The notes below the pieces were generated by a model. It worked only from the letters and a program-made list of their open reading frames with translations, searched no databases and was not told the DNA's origin. The translations under genes and the position numbers were made by a program. Source: JBNFVY01 sp049943335 (GTDB taxonomy: Bacteria; Pseudomonadota; Alphaproteobacteria; Rhodobacterales; Rhodobacteraceae). From it: DNA of 64,000 bases. This document shows positions 1 to 7,904 of this stretch, piece by piece (position 1 is the stretch's first letter; each line of letters starts with the position of its first letter). The stretch covers positions 1 to 64,000 of the forward strand of contig NZ_JBNFVY010000006.1 of NCBI RefSeq assembly GCF_049943335.1, given 5' to 3'.

Positions 1-188
1 CGATCTTCAAGGCCGCCGAGGTCACGTCCTTCGTGCTGGACAGGGCCGTCCAGATCCACGGCGGGTCCGGCTATATGCGCGATACCGAAGTGAACCGGCT
101 CTACCGCACCGGGCGTGTGCTTGAGGTGGGCGCGGGCACCCAGGAAGTGCGCAAACTGATCATTTCTGGCGAACTGCTGAAAAACTGA
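1..188 (+). CDS. Acyl-CoA dehydrogenase, C-terminal fragment (cut by window edge)
   Basis: Reading from base 3, an open frame of 61 codons ends in TGA at 186-188. It carries the conserved ACAD C-terminal signature: VQIHGGSGYMRD, then a stretch ending in GAGTQEVRKLI. The enzyme would remove two hydrogens from an acyl-CoA and pass electrons to ETF. At the position where MCAD has its catalytic Glu (YEGT) this protein has Ala in VGAGT, so its catalytic base probably lies in the missing part, as in isovaleryl-CoA dehydrogenase. Ten bases separate it from the next gene on the same strand, so it is probably part of the operon running to 2745. The N-terminus lies outside the window. Confidence 0.9.
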   Translation, partial: IFKAAEVTSFVLDRAVQIHGGSGYMRDTEVNRLYRTGRVLEVGAGTQEVRKLIISGELLKN

Positions 189-198
189 GGGGGGAAAC

Positions 199-1053
199 AT
201 GAGCGAAGCAAAAGGACGGCGTTACGCGCCGGATCTCATGGCGGGCAAGGTGGCACTGGTCACCGGATCTGGATCAGGTATGGGTCGTGCGACGGCGCTC
301 GAGATGGCCTCTTGCGGGGCCAAGCTTGTGCTGTTCGCACGCCGAGAAGAGCCGCTGGAAGAAACTGCCGAGATGATCCGCGCTGCGGGAGGCGAGGCGT
401 TTGTCGTGCCCGGGGACACCCGCGACGAGGACAGCATCGAAAACGCGATGGGGCGGATCAAGGAACACTACGGACAACTTGACGTTCTGGTAAATAACGC
501 AGGCGGACAGTACATCGCTGCCGCCCGCGATATCACCAACAAGGGCTTCGAAGCCGTGATCCGCAACAACCTGATCGGATCCTGGCAGATGACCCGCGCC
601 GTTGCCGATCACTTCATGTATGACAACGGCGGGTCGGTCGTGTTCGTCACCGCCATTTCAGCGCGCACTGCGCTTACCGGTTTCACCCATACCGTTGCCG
701 CGCGCGCTGGTGTGACGGGCATGATGAAGACGCTGGCAGCTGAATGGGGCGAATACGGTATTCGTCTGAACAGTGTTGCACCGGGAACGATCAAGACCGA
801 CGCTCTTGGCCGCTATCCAATTCCGCCCGAACGTTGGAAGGAACTGAACCGATCGGTCCTGAACCGGATGGGCCTGGCTGAGGATATCGCGGGAACGATC
901 ATCTTCCTTGCGTCTGATCTGGGCGGGTTCATCACCGGCGAAGACATCTATGTGGACGGCGGGGAAACTCTGCACCTGGGTCACGACGCCCGCGACATGA
1001 TCAACCCCGACATGTTCGAGAAACGCGAACGCGGAGACGGTAAAGATGAATAA
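199..1053 (+). CDS. SDR-family reductase, 2,4-dienoyl-CoA reductase (DECR)-like
   Basis: A 284-residue short-chain dehydrogenase/reductase. The Rossmann motif TGSGSGMG lies at about residues 22-29 and NNAG at about 99-102. The usual Tyr-x3-Lys pair is absent: the aligned positions read Thr165 and Arg169, while Ser154 is kept. Loss of the classical Tyr is known in the DECR/trans-2-enoyl-CoA reductase branch, and the C-terminal part here (LAAEWGEYGIRLN, IKT, then VDGGE) resembles that branch, so an enoyl- or dienoyl-CoA reductase is more likely than an alcohol dehydrogenase. The Lys-to-Arg change is unusual even there. The start follows a GGGGGG Shine-Dalgarno stretch. The 3' end overlaps the next gene by 8 bases, implying translational coupling. 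Confidence 0.85.
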   Translation: MSEAKGRRYAPDLMAGKVALVTGSGSGMGRATALEMASCGAKLVLFARREEPLEETAEMIRAAGGEAFVVPGDTRDEDSIENAMGRIKEHYGQLDVLVNNAGGQYIAAARDITNKGFEAVIRNNLIGSWQMTRAVADHFMYDNGGSVVFVTAISARTALTGFTHTVAARAGVTGMMKTLAAEWGEYGIRLNSVAPGTIKTDALGRYPIPPERWKELNRSVLNRMGLAEDIAGTIIFLASDLGGFITGEDIYVDGGETLHLGHDARDMINPDMFEKRERGDGKDE

Positions 1054-1849
1054 GTCACCAGTCCTTCTGGACATCTCTGACAGGATCGCCACGGTCACAC
1101 TCAACGATCCGGAACGTCGCAACCCCGTCACCGGGAATGACATGATTGCAGCCCTTCTCGAAGCATTCGAGAAGGTCCAGGCTGATCCCGAGGTCAGCGT
1201 CATGATCCTGACCGGCGCCGACCCGGCCTTTTGCGCCGGCGGCGACGTCAAAGAGATGAACAATCCGGACAGCATCTTCCGCAAAGAGCCCCTTGGGGCA
1301 GCGCAGAGCTATGTCGACGGCGTGCAGCGTTTGCCGCAGGCGCTGTACAACCTCGACATACCGACCATCGCGGCCGTCAACGGCCCTGCGGTCGGGGCAG
1401 GATGCGATCTGACCATGATGTGCGATATGCGCATCGCTTCGGAAAATGCAAAGTTCGGCGAGGTGTTTCTGAATCTCGGGATCATTCCGGGCGATGCGGG
1501 CAGCTGGTTCCTGTTGCGCCGTCTTGGCCATCAGCGCGCTGCGGACCTGACCTATTCGGGACGCATGGTTGGCGCCCAGGAGGCGCTGGAAATCGGCATG
1601 GTTCTGGAGGTCGTGCCCCACGCCACGCTTCTGGACCGGGCGCGCGAACGCGCCGCTGTCATTGCCGCGAAACCACCGCGCGCTGTGCGTGTCGCAAAAC
1701 GTCTGATGCGCAATGCCGAACGGATGGATCTGCCGGATTTCCTGAATTCCGCGGCGGCCTATCAGGCCCTCATGCATCAGACCGAAGACCACCACGAGGC
1801 GGTCGCTGCGTTTATCGAAAAACGAAAACCTAGCTTTACTGGGCGCTAA
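1046..1849 (+). CDS. Enoyl-CoA hydratase/isomerase family protein (crotonase fold)
   Basis: A 267-residue crotonase-fold protein. The oxyanion-hole segments are visible (AFCAGGDVKEM near residues 61-71 and GPAVGAGCDLTMMCD near 113-127). The two catalytic glutamates of classical enoyl-CoA hydratase are not conserved: Asp121 stands at the first (rat Glu144) position and Phe141 at the second (Glu164). A normal syn-hydration is therefore doubtful; double-bond isomerisation or another crotonase reaction fits better. It overlaps the upstream SDR by 8 bases and lies 12 bases before a thioesterase, so it belongs to the same operon. The family is certain, the reaction is not. Confidence 0.88.
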   Translation: MNKSPVLLDISDRIATVTLNDPERRNPVTGNDMIAALLEAFEKVQADPEVSVMILTGADPAFCAGGDVKEMNNPDSIFRKEPLGAAQSYVDGVQRLPQALYNLDIPTIAAVNGPAVGAGCDLTMMCDMRIASENAKFGEVFLNLGIIPGDAGSWFLLRRLGHQRAADLTYSGRMVGAQEALEIGMVLEVVPHATLLDRARERAAVIAAKPPRAVRVAKRLMRNAERMDLPDFLNSAAAYQALMHQTEDHHEAVAAFIEKRKPSFTGR

Positions 1850-1861
1850 AGGAAAGACTGC

Positions 1862-2344
1862 ATGGCTGAGATCACTCAGAAGAAGATGGAGCAAATCGCG
1901 CTGATGTGGAACGCGCGAGGCAAGGGTTTGATTACCCACATGGCGCTGGATATCGAAGAGGTTTCGACCGAAGGCGTTCGGGTGCGGATGCCATTCAATC
2001 CGGACTTTTGTGTCGATGCGGATCAAACCCTGCTGCATGGTGGCATCCTGACAGCCCTGCTGGACAGTGTCTTCGGACTGGCAAACTTTGTGGCCATTGA
2101 CGGCGTCAGCACAATGGCCACTCTTGACCTCAGAGTTGACTACTTGCGCCCTGCCCGATCACGCGCCGATGTCATCGTTACTGCGCATTGCTTTCGGAAA
2201 ACCCGCCACATCGCCTTTGATTCCGGCAGCATCTGGTTTGATGGCCATGAAGAAGCAGAAATCGCCCGTGGAACCGCGTCGTTCGCGTTGACGCGCGGTG
2301 AAACCAGTCTGTTTGATGCGATGACGGAAGGGAAAGCGTCATGA
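1862..2344 (+). CDS. PaaI-type hotdog thioesterase
   Basis: A 160-residue hotdog-fold protein of the PaaI type. The characteristic LHGGILTALLDSVFG segment (about residues 59-73) supplies the His-Gly-Gly and the Asp on the central helix. Such enzymes hydrolyse acyl-CoAs, often to rescue CoA from dead-end intermediates. A second member of the same family follows at once, with its ATG overlapping this TGA by four bases, so the two are translationally coupled. They may form a heteromer or have complementary substrate ranges; nothing in the sequence shows which. Confidence 0.8.
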   Translation: MAEITQKKMEQIALMWNARGKGLITHMALDIEEVSTEGVRVRMPFNPDFCVDADQTLLHGGILTALLDSVFGLANFVAIDGVSTMATLDLRVDYLRPARSRADVIVTAHCFRKTRHIAFDSGSIWFDGHEEAEIARGTASFALTRGETSLFDAMTEGKAS

Positions 2345-2745
2345 TTGATCTGGAAACCGTCAATGCCAACGTATCCCGGGTGCCATTCTTCCGCTTTCTG
2401 AACATTGAAGTCTGTAGCCTGGACAGCCTGCATGCCGACGCGGAAATGACATTTGCTGACCGCCATATCGGAAACCCGGTGATGGAATATTACCATGGCG
2501 GCATTATTGCCAGCTTCATGGAAGCCACAGCCGCCATCGCGGTCCACCCCGAATTTGCGGATGTGCCGGCGAAACCGATTAATCTCACCGTGGATTATCT
2601 TCGACCTGCGCAAAAGGGACCGCTGTATACCCGCGCAAATGTCACCCGCAAGGGCAAGCGCATCGCGAGCGTCAGTGTCATTTCCTGGCAGACATCCCAG
2701 GAAAAACCCGTGGCGGAAGGGCTGTATCACTTCCTGATGGTCTGA
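2341..2745 (+). CDS. PaaI-type hotdog thioesterase, second copy
   Basis: A 134-residue hotdog protein. The motif YYHGGIIASFMEATAAIAV (about residues 50-68) aligns with the PaaI helix, but the usual Asp is replaced by Glu in FMEATAA. LTVDYLRPA near residues 82-90 is the typical strand of this family. It begins in an ATGA overlap with the preceding thioesterase and ends the first operon; a perfect 8-bp hairpin follows at 2762-2787. The predicted role is acyl-CoA hydrolysis in the cytoplasm; the substrate is unknown. Confidence 0.78.
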   Translation: MIDLETVNANVSRVPFFRFLNIEVCSLDSLHADAEMTFADRHIGNPVMEYYHGGIIASFMEATAAIAVHPEFADVPAKPINLTVDYLRPAQKGPLYTRANVTRKGKRIASVSVISWQTSQEKPVAEGLYHFLMV

Positions 2746-2761
2746 TTTCAGCGTGCTAGAT

Positions 2762-2787
2762 CTGATCGCGGCGGGGGCTGCGATCAG
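2762..2787. terminator. Hairpin between convergent operons
   Basis: A perfect 8-bp inverted repeat, CTGATCGC (2762-2769) and GCGATCAG (2780-2787), has a 10-base G-rich loop. It lies between the end of the thioesterase gene and the stop codon of the convergent TetR gene, overlapping that stop. There is no clear T-run, so its action as a terminator is inferred from position. Confidence 0.5.
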
Positions 2788-4115
2788 TGAACCGTTTCTG
2801 ACACCGGGTAAGCGGTGTTTTCCCTGTCGCAGATCCCTTCAAGAAGCAGCTTGATCAACATGCCCGAGAACTCGGGCAGGGAAAGATACCCTTCTTCGTC
2901 GGGTTTGTTCGGGTCAAACCATTCGACCGTCCAATTCAACGCACCAAGCATCACCTGGCGCAAGGGGACAATCTTGATATCCGACCTGATGGCGTCATCT
3001 TCCTGTGCTTCGCGCAGGATGCCGTCCCAGAGTCGCCCGTATTCATGACGAATTCCCCTGTGTCTCTCTCTAAACTGATTGGGCAGCATCCCGTAGCTTC
3101 GTATGTTTGCCGAGGTAAACTCGCTCGCCTTGAACAGAAAGCTCAAATGCGTCCAGATCGCCGCCGCTATCCTGGTATGATGGTCGTAGGGGGGATGGAA
3201 TTCCTGAACGGTCGCGGTGACGCCCGATAGCAGATCGTTCAATCCGGCGTTCAGAACCTCGTCCACGATCTCATCCTTGGACTTGAAATGGTAATAAACA
3301 CTGCCCGCTTTCAAATCCGCTTCTTCGGCAATCTGTCGCAGCGTCGTCGCCTTGTAGCCGTTGTCCCGGAGCGCGCGCGCCGCCGCCTTCAGGATTTGCG
3401 CGCGGGATTTCTCGGCCTTGCCAATGCTGTCCGGCAGTTCGACGGGAACGATCACGCTTGTCTTCAAGTCGTTCGTGTCTGCCCGGCGACGTGTACACAT
3501 ACCGTCCAGTATCAGTTTGCTCATTCGGTCAGCCAGAATGCTCACCGGATACCGATCCACGTCATACCATTCGACCGTCCAGTTCATCGCGCTCAGGATA
3601 AACTGTCGGATCGCAGTGACAGAAATGTCGTTGCGCAGAAATCCGGCCCGTTTGGCGTCATTCAGGAAACTGCTCCAGGCCCCGGCATAAGACGCACGCA
3701 GCTCGCGGTGCGGCGCGCGTGTTTCATCCGACAGCATTGGATAGTTGCGGATGTTGGCCGATGTGAAATCGCTGGCGGTCAACAGAAAGGTCAGGTGCGT
3801 TTCGATCAGCAATGCAAAGGTCTTGCGAAAATCTTCGGGATTTTTCTTTGCCGATTGAACAATTTCACTGACTTTTTCGTACAGCTGCCGTACGCCCAGT
3901 TCGAGAACCTCGCTCAGGATCTGATCCTTGGATTCGAAATGGTAGTAGATGCTGCCGGCTTCTATTCCGGATTCCTGCGCAATGTCGCGCATCGTTGTCG
4001 CGTAATAGCCTTCACGCCGAAAAAGGCGAGCTGCCGCAGAAAGAATGCCTTCGCGTGTTCTCTCCGACTTAGTCAGGTCGTCCTCGTTTTTGTCGGCCGC
4101 ATCACTTTTTTCCAT
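2784..4115 (-). CDS. Tandem double-TetR transcriptional regulator (two TetR units in one chain)
   Basis: This 443-residue protein contains two full TetR units. The first helix-turn-helix is at about residues 20-66 (TMRDIAQESG, then SIYYHF) and the second at about 237-284 (TLRQIAEEAD, then SVYYHF). The ligand domains also repeat: FTSANIR at 117-123 and 333-339, NWTVEW at 178-183 and 394-399, an offset of 216 residues. Ordinary TetR proteins have about 190-220 residues and act as homodimers, so this looks like a covalent dimer from internal duplication. It is divergent from the BadH-like gene, with palindrome TCTAACAAATGTTAGA between them, 46 bases before its own ATG. Autorepression and control of the other two copies of this palindrome (13635, 27639) are inferred. 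The ligand is probably an acyl-CoA, by analogy with other fatty-acid TetR repressors. Its own Shine-Dalgarno is weak, which suits low expression. Confidence 0.93.
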   Translation of the reverse strand: MEKSDAADKNEDDLTKSERTREGILSAAARLFRREGYYATTMRDIAQESGIEAGSIYYHFESKDQILSEVLELGVRQLYEKVSEIVQSAKKNPEDFRKTFALLIETHLTFLLTASDFTSANIRNYPMLSDETRAPHRELRASYAGAWSSFLNDAKRAGFLRNDISVTAIRQFILSAMNWTVEWYDVDRYPVSILADRMSKLILDGMCTRRRADTNDLKTSVIVPVELPDSIGKAEKSRAQILKAAARALRDNGYKATTLRQIAEEADLKAGSVYYHFKSKDEIVDEVLNAGLNDLLSGVTATVQEFHPPYDHHTRIAAAIWTHLSFLFKASEFTSANIRSYGMLPNQFRERHRGIRHEYGRLWDGILREAQEDDAIRSDIKIVPLRQVMLGALNWTVEWFDPNKPDEEGYLSLPEFSGMLIKLLLEGICDRENTAYPVSETVH

Positions 4116-4160
4116 CTTTTATCGGTACTTTTCAGCCAGAAGACTGTCCATTGCATTAAA

Positions 4161-4176
4161 TCTAACAAATGTTAGA
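4161..4176. promoter_or_regulatory. Palindromic operator 1 (probable TetR site)
   Basis: TCTAACAAATGTTAGA is a perfect inverted repeat of 7-bp arms around AA. It lies in the divergent control region between the double-TetR gene (ATG 4115) and the BadH-like gene (ATG 4243). A possible promoter for the rightward gene is TTGCAT at 4151-4156 and TAGAAT at 4173-4178, 16 bp apart, which would put the operator between -35 and -10 and over the -10, as expected for a repressor. The same palindrome recurs at 13635-13650 and, with one outer mismatch, at 27639-27654. Confidence 0.8.
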
Positions 4177-4242
4177 ATAAGGTAAGGAACGCATCGAATC
4201 AAGTTCTTTACTAAGATGTTAGCGGAAGAGGAGGACCTCCAT

Positions 4243-5004
4243 ATGCGAGGGTTGAGTGGAAAACGGGTAATCGTTACTGGTGGCGGCAGCGGCATCGGGC
4301 GCGCAGTTTGCGAACGGTTTGGACAAGAAGGCGCCGAAGTTGGCGTTTTTGACCTGAACGAAGATGGCGCCAAGGAAACGGCCCGCCTGATCACCGAGGC
4401 TGGCGGCAAAGCGCAGGCCTTCAAGGTGGATATCACCGATCGCGCGCAGGTCGACAAAGCAGTTGCCGACTTTGAGGCCGCAGGCCCGATCGACGTGCTG
4501 GTGAACAACGCCGGCTGGGATGTGATCAAACCGTTCCTCGATACAGATGCCGAAATCTGGAAAAAAGTCATCGACATCAATCTTTACGGTCCGCTGAACA
4601 TGCATCACGCGGTGCTTCCGGGCATGGTCAAGAATGGCGGGGGCCGCGTGGTCAACATCGCTTCGGACGCTGGCCGCGTCGGATCATCCGGCGAAGCTGT
4701 CTATTCGGCTTGTAAGGGCGGTATCATCTCGTTCACCAAGACCGTGGCGCGGGAATTGGCGCGCAAAGGCGTTCAATTGAACGCTGTCGCCCCCGGCCCC
4801 ACCGACACGCCGCTGTTTGCCCAGGTTGCCCAGGGTGAAGCTGGTGAAAAGATCGCCGAGGGCCTCAAGCGGGCCATTCCGATGAAGCGCCTGGCACAGC
4901 CGACAGATTATCCTGGCATCATCTGTTTCCTGTCGTCCGACGACGCCGGATTCATCACCGGCCAGGTGATTTCGGTTTCCGGTGGATTGTCGATGCACGG
5001 TTAA
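4243..5004 (+). CDS. BadH-like 2-hydroxycyclohexanecarboxyl-CoA dehydrogenase (SDR)
   Basis: A 253-residue SDR. The cofactor motif TGGGSGIG, NNAGWD and the active-site YSACK are intact. The sequence resembles BadH of Rhodopseudomonas palustris in distinctive places: VFDLN, LVNNAGWD, MHHAVLPGMV, ASDAGRVGSSGEAVYSACKGG, and a DDAGFITGQV-SVSGG ending. BadH oxidises 2-hydroxycyclohexanecarboxyl-CoA to the 2-keto compound in alicyclic ring degradation. The start chosen is ATG 4243, behind GAGGAGG. The gene is divergent from the double-TetR gene and lies directly behind operator 1. No BadI-type ring hydrolase is recognisable in the window, so a related branched or cyclic 3-hydroxyacyl-CoA is also possible. 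Confidence 0.8.
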   Translation: MRGLSGKRVIVTGGGSGIGRAVCERFGQEGAEVGVFDLNEDGAKETARLITEAGGKAQAFKVDITDRAQVDKAVADFEAAGPIDVLVNNAGWDVIKPFLDTDAEIWKKVIDINLYGPLNMHHAVLPGMVKNGGGRVVNIASDAGRVGSSGEAVYSACKGGIISFTKTVARELARKGVQLNAVAPGPTDTPLFAQVAQGEAGEKIAEGLKRAIPMKRLAQPTDYPGIICFLSSDDAGFITGQVISVSGGLSMHG

Positions 5005-5071
5005 TCCCTGGGTGCAGCGCCTGTCACAAGGCGCTGCGGCCAAGGCGTGCCAAGAATTACGTCCCCCGACT

Positions 5072-5097
5072 GGCCGCGCCTACGGTGCGGCCTTTTT
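5072..5097 (+). terminator. Intrinsic terminator after the BadH-like gene
   Basis: GGCCGC (5072-5077) and GCGGCC (5087-5092) form a perfect stem followed by TTTTT at 5093-5097. A second perfect 8-bp stem (5014-5021 with 5030-5037) lies just upstream without a T-run. Together they probably end or attenuate transcription before the acyl-CoA synthetase gene, which starts 21 bases further on. Confidence 0.65.
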
Positions 5098-5118
5098 CGC
5101 GTTGAAGAAAGGTGAAAA

Positions 5119-7056
5119 ATGTTCCAGCCCGACTCTGACATTCAGCGTTCAAGCACACTTGCCGCGTTTTTGAACGACAGTGGCACCGACAGTTACGAGG
5201 ATCTCGCCCGCCGCGCCAATGACGAACCCGAATGGTTCTGGGGCCGGATTATCGACTATGCGGGCATACGGTTCGATCGCCCCTACACCCAACTTCGCGA
5301 TATCACCGAAGGTCCGGAATCGATCAAATGGGGCGTCGGTGGCACGCTGAATTTGACGGAAACCTGTCTCGATGCCCGCATTGCCGACGGCTTAGGTGAG
5401 AAGATTGCAATCGACTGGGTTGGCGAGGATGGGAGCCGCCGCCGCTGGACCTATTCTGATCTTGCCGCCGAAACCGCACGCGTCGCATCCGCCCTGGCCG
5501 CGCGCGGCGTAAAGCCAGGTCAGGCGGTGGGTATCTACATGCCAATGATCCCCGAGATCGAAGCCGCCCTTCTGGGTATCGCGCGACTTGGTGCCATCGC
5601 CGTACCACTGTTTTCCGGCTTTGCGCCCCACGCCATCATCTCGCGCCTGAACGATGCCGAGGCCGTGGCGGTGTTGACAGCGGATGCCACACCCAGACGG
5701 GGCAAACCGGTCTGGATGGAAGCCACGTTGGCCGAAGCATTGGCCGAAGTGCCTTCGGTCCACACCGTGTTCAGCCTGCGGCGCTTTGGCGGCGCGGTCG
5801 CAGACCCGGCCCGCGATCTTGACTGGGCCGAAACCGTGGGCACTGCCAGCCCGGAATTTGCGGCCGTTCCCGTCAAGACCGACGACACCTTCCTCATTGC
5901 CTATACCTCGGGCACGACCGGTCGCCCCAAGGGTGTCGTGCATAACCATCTGGGGGTGCAGGCCAAAGCAACGGCCGATTTCCTGCTGGGTCTCGACATG
6001 AAGCGCGACGACCGGCATCTTTGGATGACTGACATGGGCTGGGTCATGGGCCCGCTGACGCTTTTGTCGGTGCTGCTGTCGGGGGCCACGTTGGTTCTGG
6101 CCGAAGGCGCGCCTTCGATGCCCGGCGATCCGTTTCGGCTGCTGCGTCTCGCCGCTGACATGAAGGTGACCCATATGGGCATCGCGCCGACCCTGGTGCG
6201 GCAATTCATGACGCAAGATCGCGTCCCCCTGTCCGACTATGACCTGTCGCCACTGCGCATCGTCGCCTCGACAGGCGAACCCTGGACCGATGACGCTTGG
6301 CTCTGGCAGCTGGATCATATCTGCCGCCGCCGCGCGGTGCCTTTGAACATCTCTGGCGGGACCGAGCTTTTCGGTGCGATCCTGACGTCGACCGTACTGC
6401 ACGAAGTCAAACCCGGCGGGTTCTCTGCCCAGGCACTGGGTGTCGGGGCCAAGGTGCTGCGCGAAGATGGCAGCGAAGCCGCGCCGGGCGAAGTGGGTGA
6501 ACTGGTGGTAACCCAGCCGCCCTTGGGCTTGACCCCGGCCATTTGGGGCGACCGTGAGCGCTACCTTGAAACCTATTGGTCCACCTTCCCGGGCATCTGG
6601 CGGCACGGTGACTGGGTGCGCTGCGATCCGGACGGCACATGGTATATTCTGGGGCGCTCTGATGACACGCTGAACATCGCCGGAAAACGCATTGGCCCGC
6701 CCGAAATCGAGGCTGCCATGACCGAGACCGGGGAGGTGGTGGATGCTGCCGCTATTGCAGCGCCCGATGATATCAAAGGCGTCGCCGTGGTCTGTGTCTG
6801 CGTCGCGGCACAGGGTGTGTCACCGGACGAAGAGCTGGTGAACCGGCTCAAGGACAGGGTCGGAGAGATCGTGTCGAAACCCTTCCGCCCGCGCGAAATA
6901 CACTTCGTCGAAGCGCTGCCCAAGACCCGCAGCATGAAGACCATGCGTCGAATCGTGCGCGCAGCCTTCCTGGGTGAAGACCCGGGCGATCTGTCGTCGA
7001 TCAGCAACCCAGAAACCATCCAGCCCATCGCGGAACTGAGAAAGGACCAGTCATGA
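5119..7056 (+). CDS. AMP-forming acyl-CoA synthetase (acetyl/propionyl-CoA synthetase-like)
   Basis: A 645-residue ANL-superfamily ligase of acetyl-CoA-synthetase length. It would activate a carboxylic acid with ATP and CoA in the cytoplasm. Visible features are the P-loop-like YTSGTTGRPKGVVH (about residues 262-275), the GGTEL adenine-binding motif (about 414-418), and the C-terminal segment PKTRSMKTMRR. The catalytic lysine is kept, but the residue before it is Met where the usual motif has Gly (PKTRSGK); this site is the known target of regulatory acetylation, so regulation may differ. The start follows GAAAGGTGAAAA. The stop overlaps the following NmrA-like gene by four bases. The substrate cannot be assigned. 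Confidence 0.88.
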   Translation: MFQPDSDIQRSSTLAAFLNDSGTDSYEDLARRANDEPEWFWGRIIDYAGIRFDRPYTQLRDITEGPESIKWGVGGTLNLTETCLDARIADGLGEKIAIDWVGEDGSRRRWTYSDLAAETARVASALAARGVKPGQAVGIYMPMIPEIEAALLGIARLGAIAVPLFSGFAPHAIISRLNDAEAVAVLTADATPRRGKPVWMEATLAEALAEVPSVHTVFSLRRFGGAVADPARDLDWAETVGTASPEFAAVPVKTDDTFLIAYTSGTTGRPKGVVHNHLGVQAKATADFLLGLDMKRDDRHLWMTDMGWVMGPLTLLSVLLSGATLVLAEGAPSMPGDPFRLLRLAADMKVTHMGIAPTLVRQFMTQDRVPLSDYDLSPLRIVASTGEPWTDDAWLWQLDHICRRRAVPLNISGGTELFGAILTSTVLHEVKPGGFSAQALGVGAKVLREDGSEAAPGEVGELVVTQPPLGLTPAIWGDRERYLETYWSTFPGIWRHGDWVRCDPDGTWYILGRSDDTLNIAGKRIGPPEIEAAMTETGEVVDAAAIAAPDDIKGVAVVCVCVAAQGVSPDEELVNRLKDRVGEIVSKPFRPREIHFVEALPKTRSMKTMRRIVRAAFLGEDPGDLSSISNPETIQPIAELRKDQS

Positions 7057-7904
7057 TTACTGTTTTCGGAGCCACAGGCACTACCGGCGCCCCTCTTGTG
7101 GATACGCTGCTGGCCAAAGGCGCGAACGTGCGGGCCGTCACCAGCGATCCGACCAAGCTCGACGCGCTGAAAGCCAAGGGATGCGAAGCTGTCACGGCGA
7201 ATTTTACCGATACCGCCGCGCTGGAGCAGGCCTGTGACGGGGCCGAAAAGATATATCTGGTTACGCCCGCACATCTGGACATGCGCCAGTGGAAAGCGAA
7301 TGCGATCGAGGCTGCCAAGGCCGTGGGCGTGCGCCACGTTGTTATGGCCACTGGGCTGGGTGCGTCGCCCAAGGCGGGGCTGACCTTTGGCAAATGGCAT
7401 TCCGAAAACCAGGAACAACTGAAGGAAAGCGGTCTTGACTGGACCTTTGTCCAGCCGACCTATTTCATGCAGAACCTTCTTTGGCAGGCCGACAGCATTG
7501 CAAAGGACGGCGTTTATCATGACGATCTGGGCGGACCCGTGGCCTGGATCGACGCCCGTGACATTGCCGATGTCGCCGCCGAGGCGCTGACCGCTCCGGG
7601 GTACGAAAGCAAGGTTCTTGGCCTGACCGGCCCCGAAGCTTTTGCCGCAGATGATATCGCCGCCATCCTGTCCGAAGTGACAGGTCGCACCGTTACTTCC
7701 GCGCCCCTGTCAGCCGATGAGGCCAAGGCAGCCATGATGGCCGGCGGGATGCAAGACGAGGTCGCCGCGGCCATGGTTGAACTGGCGTCAATCGCGCCCA
7801 AGGGCTACCTCGCCGGTATAGAAACCACGGTCAGTGACGTGCTGGGTCGCCCGGCGCGCCGCTTGCATGATTTCGTCTCCGAGAATCGGGATGCCTTCGT
7901 CTGA
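7053..7904 (+). CDS. NmrA-like NAD(P)-binding protein
   Basis: A 283-residue atypical SDR of the NmrA/quinone-oxidoreductase-2 group. It begins MITVFGATGTTGAPLV, with the GxxGxxG dinucleotide motif near residues 5-11. The body contains VVMATGLGAS and FVQPTYFMQNLL, typical of this family, which lacks the classical YxxxK site. It could be an NAD(P)H-dependent quinone or enone reductase, or a redox sensor. It overlaps the synthetase stop (ATGA) and its end overlaps the next regulator start by 14 bases, so the three genes are probably co-translated. No specific reaction can be read. Confidence 0.75.
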   Translation: MITVFGATGTTGAPLVDTLLAKGANVRAVTSDPTKLDALKAKGCEAVTANFTDTAALEQACDGAEKIYLVTPAHLDMRQWKANAIEAAKAVGVRHVVMATGLGASPKAGLTFGKWHSENQEQLKESGLDWTFVQPTYFMQNLLWQADSIAKDGVYHDDLGGPVAWIDARDIADVAAEALTAPGYESKVLGLTGPEAFAADDIAAILSEVTGRTVTSAPLSADEAKAAMMAGGMQDEVAAAMVELASIAPKGYLAGIETTVSDVLGRPARRLHDFVSENRDAFV

